64,000 nt of DNA, taken from NCBI RefSeq assembly GCF_014653785.1, contig NZ_BNAS01000002.1, forward strand, positions 408,807-472,806, in the 5' to 3' direction. Source of the DNA: Promicromonospora soli (GTDB lineage Bacteria > Actinomycetota > Actinomycetes > Actinomycetales > Cellulomonadaceae). A program made the position numbers and the translations under genes. This document shows, piece by piece, positions 62,661 through 64,000 of this stretch (position 1 is its first letter; every line of letters begins with the position of its first letter). The notes under the pieces are model-generated. The model was not told the origin of the DNA. It was given only the letters and a program-made list of their open reading frames with translations, and did not search any database.

Positions 62661-64000
62661 ATGACCGAGATGACCGAGGCCGCCGACGCCGTCGTCGTCG
62701 GTGCCGGGATCGCCGGGCTCGTCGCCGCGCACACGCTTTCGGCGCGAGGGCTGCGCGTGGTCGTGCTGGAGGCTGCCGACAGGGCGGGCGGGCCGATCCG
62801 TGGCGGGTCGTTCGTGTCGCTGCCGGGGGTGCCCGTGGACCTCGGCGCGGAGTCGTTCGCGGTGCGAGGCGGCGTCGTCGAACGGCTGGCCGAGGAGCTC
62901 GGGCTGACCGTCGAGAGCCCCGCCGGGCTCTCTGCCTGGGGTTATGCGGCCGGCCGCGCCTTTCCGCTGCCCGCCGCCGGGGTCCTCGGGATCCCCTCGC
63001 GGCCGTGGGCCGCGGACGTGCGGCGCGCGGTCGGCTGGCCGGGGGCGCTGCGCGGCTCGCTGGACCGGGTGGTGCCGTCGCGGTTCGTCGACACCACCGA
63101 CCTCGGGACGTTCGCGCGGTCGCGGCTCGGGTCCCGGGTGGCGGACCGATTGGTCACGCCGGTGGCGGCCGGGGTGCACTCGGCGCCGCTCGACCGGCTG
63201 GACGTCGCCGCCGTCGCGCCCGGGCTGCTGGACGCGTACGCGCGGACCGGATCCCTCTCGCGGGCGGTGGCGTCGCTGCGGGCGGCAGCTCCCCCTGGGT
63301 CCGCGGTGCGCGGGATCGACGGTGGCATCCATGCCCTGGTGAACGCCCTGGTGGAGCGCCTGGACGTCCGGTTGGGGGCGCGGGTCGTGGGCGTGGAGCG
63401 AGTGCCCGGCGGGGCTGGCACGACCGCGGGAGGCGGTGCTGTGCCCGGGGGGCAGGGCACTTCCGGGCAGGGCAGCTCTGGCCAGGACACTTCCGGCCAA
63501 GGCAGTGTGATGCAGGCCGGTGCCATGCAGGGCAGCGCCGGCCAGGGCACCACCGGCCACGGCACCACCGACTGGCTGGTGCGCACCGAGGGCGGCCAGG
63601 TGCTGCGCGCGCCGCGGCTGGTGCTGGCAACCCGCGCCGAGATCGGTCCGTTGCCCGCTGCCGGTCCCGAGGTCGGTCGGTTGCCTCGAGATCGGTCAAT
63701 CGATGGACCGATCTCGAGGCAACCGACCGATCTCGAAGCGGACTCCCACCAAGGGACCGAGCTCGCACCAGCGCAGCCCGGCATGCCCGCCGCCGCAGAG
63801 CCGAGCGAACTCACCCCGCCGCGCGCCCCCGAGCGCGGCGCGGACATCCGCCTGGTCACGCTGCTCCTGGAGGCGCCCGAGCTGGACGCGGCCCCGCGCG
63901 GTTCGGGGATGCTCGTGGCCCCGGGCATGACGCCGGGCGATGTCCGCGCCAAGGCGCTGACCCACGCGACGGCGAAGTGGCCGTGGCTTGCCCGGCGGGT
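62661..64000 (+). CDS. hemY: Protoporphyrinogen/coproporphyrinogen III oxidase, 3' end outside the window
   Basis: This FAD enzyme oxidises copro- or protoporphyrinogen; in actinobacteria it serves the coproporphyrin-dependent heme route. 446 residues are visible and the frame stays open to the window end. The FAD-binding start VVVGAGIAGLVAAHTLSARGLRVVVLEA and the PVDLGAESFAVRGG stretch are typical, as is VRGIDGGIHALVNALVERL (about residue 215). Two insertions are unusual: a Gly/Ser/Gln-rich repeat (SGQGT-like units, about residues 250-305) and a family D palindrome peptide (about 336-358). ATG 62661 or 62670 may be the start. Confidence 0.93.
   Translation, partial: MTEMTEAADAVVVGAGIAGLVAAHTLSARGLRVVVLEAADRAGGPIRGGSFVSLPGVPVDLGAESFAVRGGVVERLAEELGLTVESPAGLSAWGYAAGRAFPLPAAGVLGIPSRPWAADVRRAVGWPGALRGSLDRVVPSRFVDTTDLGTFARSRLGSRVADRLVTPVAAGVHSAPLDRLDVAAVAPGLLDAYARTGSLSRAVASLRAAAPPGSAVRGIDGGIHALVNALVERLDVRLGARVVGVERVPGGAGTTAGGGAVPGGQGTSGQGSSGQDTSGQGSVMQAGAMQGSAGQGTTGHGTTDWLVRTEGGQVLRAPRLVLATRAEIGPLPAAGPEVGRLPRDRSIDGPISRQPTDLEADSHQGTELAPAQPGMPAAAEPSELTPPRAPERGADIRLVTLLLEAPELDAAPRGSGMLVAPGMTPGDVRAKALTHATAKWPWLARR
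63669..63734. repeat. Family D 66-bp palindrome inside hemY
   Basis: Arms 63669-63701 and 63702-63734 (33 bp, about 3 mismatches, no loop) contain GGTCGGTTGCCTCGAGATCGGTC. The in-frame reading [20 protein letters not shown] differs at two of twenty positions from the Ada-AlkA copy at 38438-38503. Degenerate fragments (GAGATCGGTCCGTTGCC near 63640) flank it. Confidence 0.93.

Overview
This 64 kb window comes from a very GC-rich bacterial chromosome. Gene content (an Ada-AlkA fusion, DUF5926, a diacylglycerol-kinase-type lipid kinase, an LAXTG sortase substrate, a HAIR-controlled clpB, frequent GTG starts) points to an actinobacterium. The sugar-uptake and arabinan-degrading genes fit a soil or plant-polymer-degrading Micrococcales (Promicromonosporaceae/Cellulomonadaceae type). 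That placement is inference; no rRNA is present. I see about 53 intact or window-truncated genes and one probable gene remnant, and no tRNA, rRNA, insertion sequence, prophage or CRISPR array.

Layout. 0-8.3 kb: class II aldolase, an MFS exporter, a SpoU-type RNA methyltransferase, DedA, a HAD phosphatase, pyrE, a CorA Mg2+ channel and a short-chain dehydrogenase. 8.3-13.7 kb: a TctABC tripartite tricarboxylate transporter, divergent from a CitA/CitB-type two-component system. 13.8-20.7 kb: small enzymes, then a peptide/nickel-type ABC importer whose second permease and both ATPases form one 895-aa polypeptide. 20.7-29 kb: exonuclease III, a long disordered membrane protein, an ArsR-like regulator, a secreted GH43-CBM13 arabinofuranosidase and clpB. 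29-36 kb: a chloramphenicol-phosphotransferase-like kinase, two TSUP exporters, and a divergent GntR / MatC-CaiB-fused carboxyltransferase cluster that looks like a malonate-type acid catabolic route. 36-40.2 kb: hydrolase, acetyltransferase, Ada-AlkA and Ogt (alkylation repair). 40.3-43.8 kb: an AglEFG-like alpha-glucoside ABC importer. 44-48 kb: map, two HAD phosphatases and serS. 48-57 kb: a 1460-aa internally duplicated membrane protein, a lipid kinase, a family 2 glycosyltransferase, DUF5926 and a CoA-transferase. 57-59.7 kb: two related secreted proteins, one sortase-anchored and one extremely repetitive. 59.9-64 kb: the heme genes hemA, hemE and hemY (the last cut by the window end).

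The most unusual layer is a set of palindromic elements of several unrelated sequence families. Some sit between genes as near-perfect hairpins with arms of 20-33 bp. Others lie in-frame inside protein-coding genes, where they encode extra peptide segments: exonuclease III, Ada-AlkA (three copies), HemY, the ABC fusion (three) and the duplicated membrane protein. One 66-bp palindrome family encodes almost the same peptide in two unrelated enzymes (Ada-AlkA and HemY). All three domain junctions in the two large fused proteins carry a palindrome, and another supplies the stop codon of ogt. This suggests that such elements mobilise in this genome, are tolerated in coding sequence, and may have created gene fusions. 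No transposase or REP-associated tyrosine transposase is visible in the window, so the mechanism is unknown.
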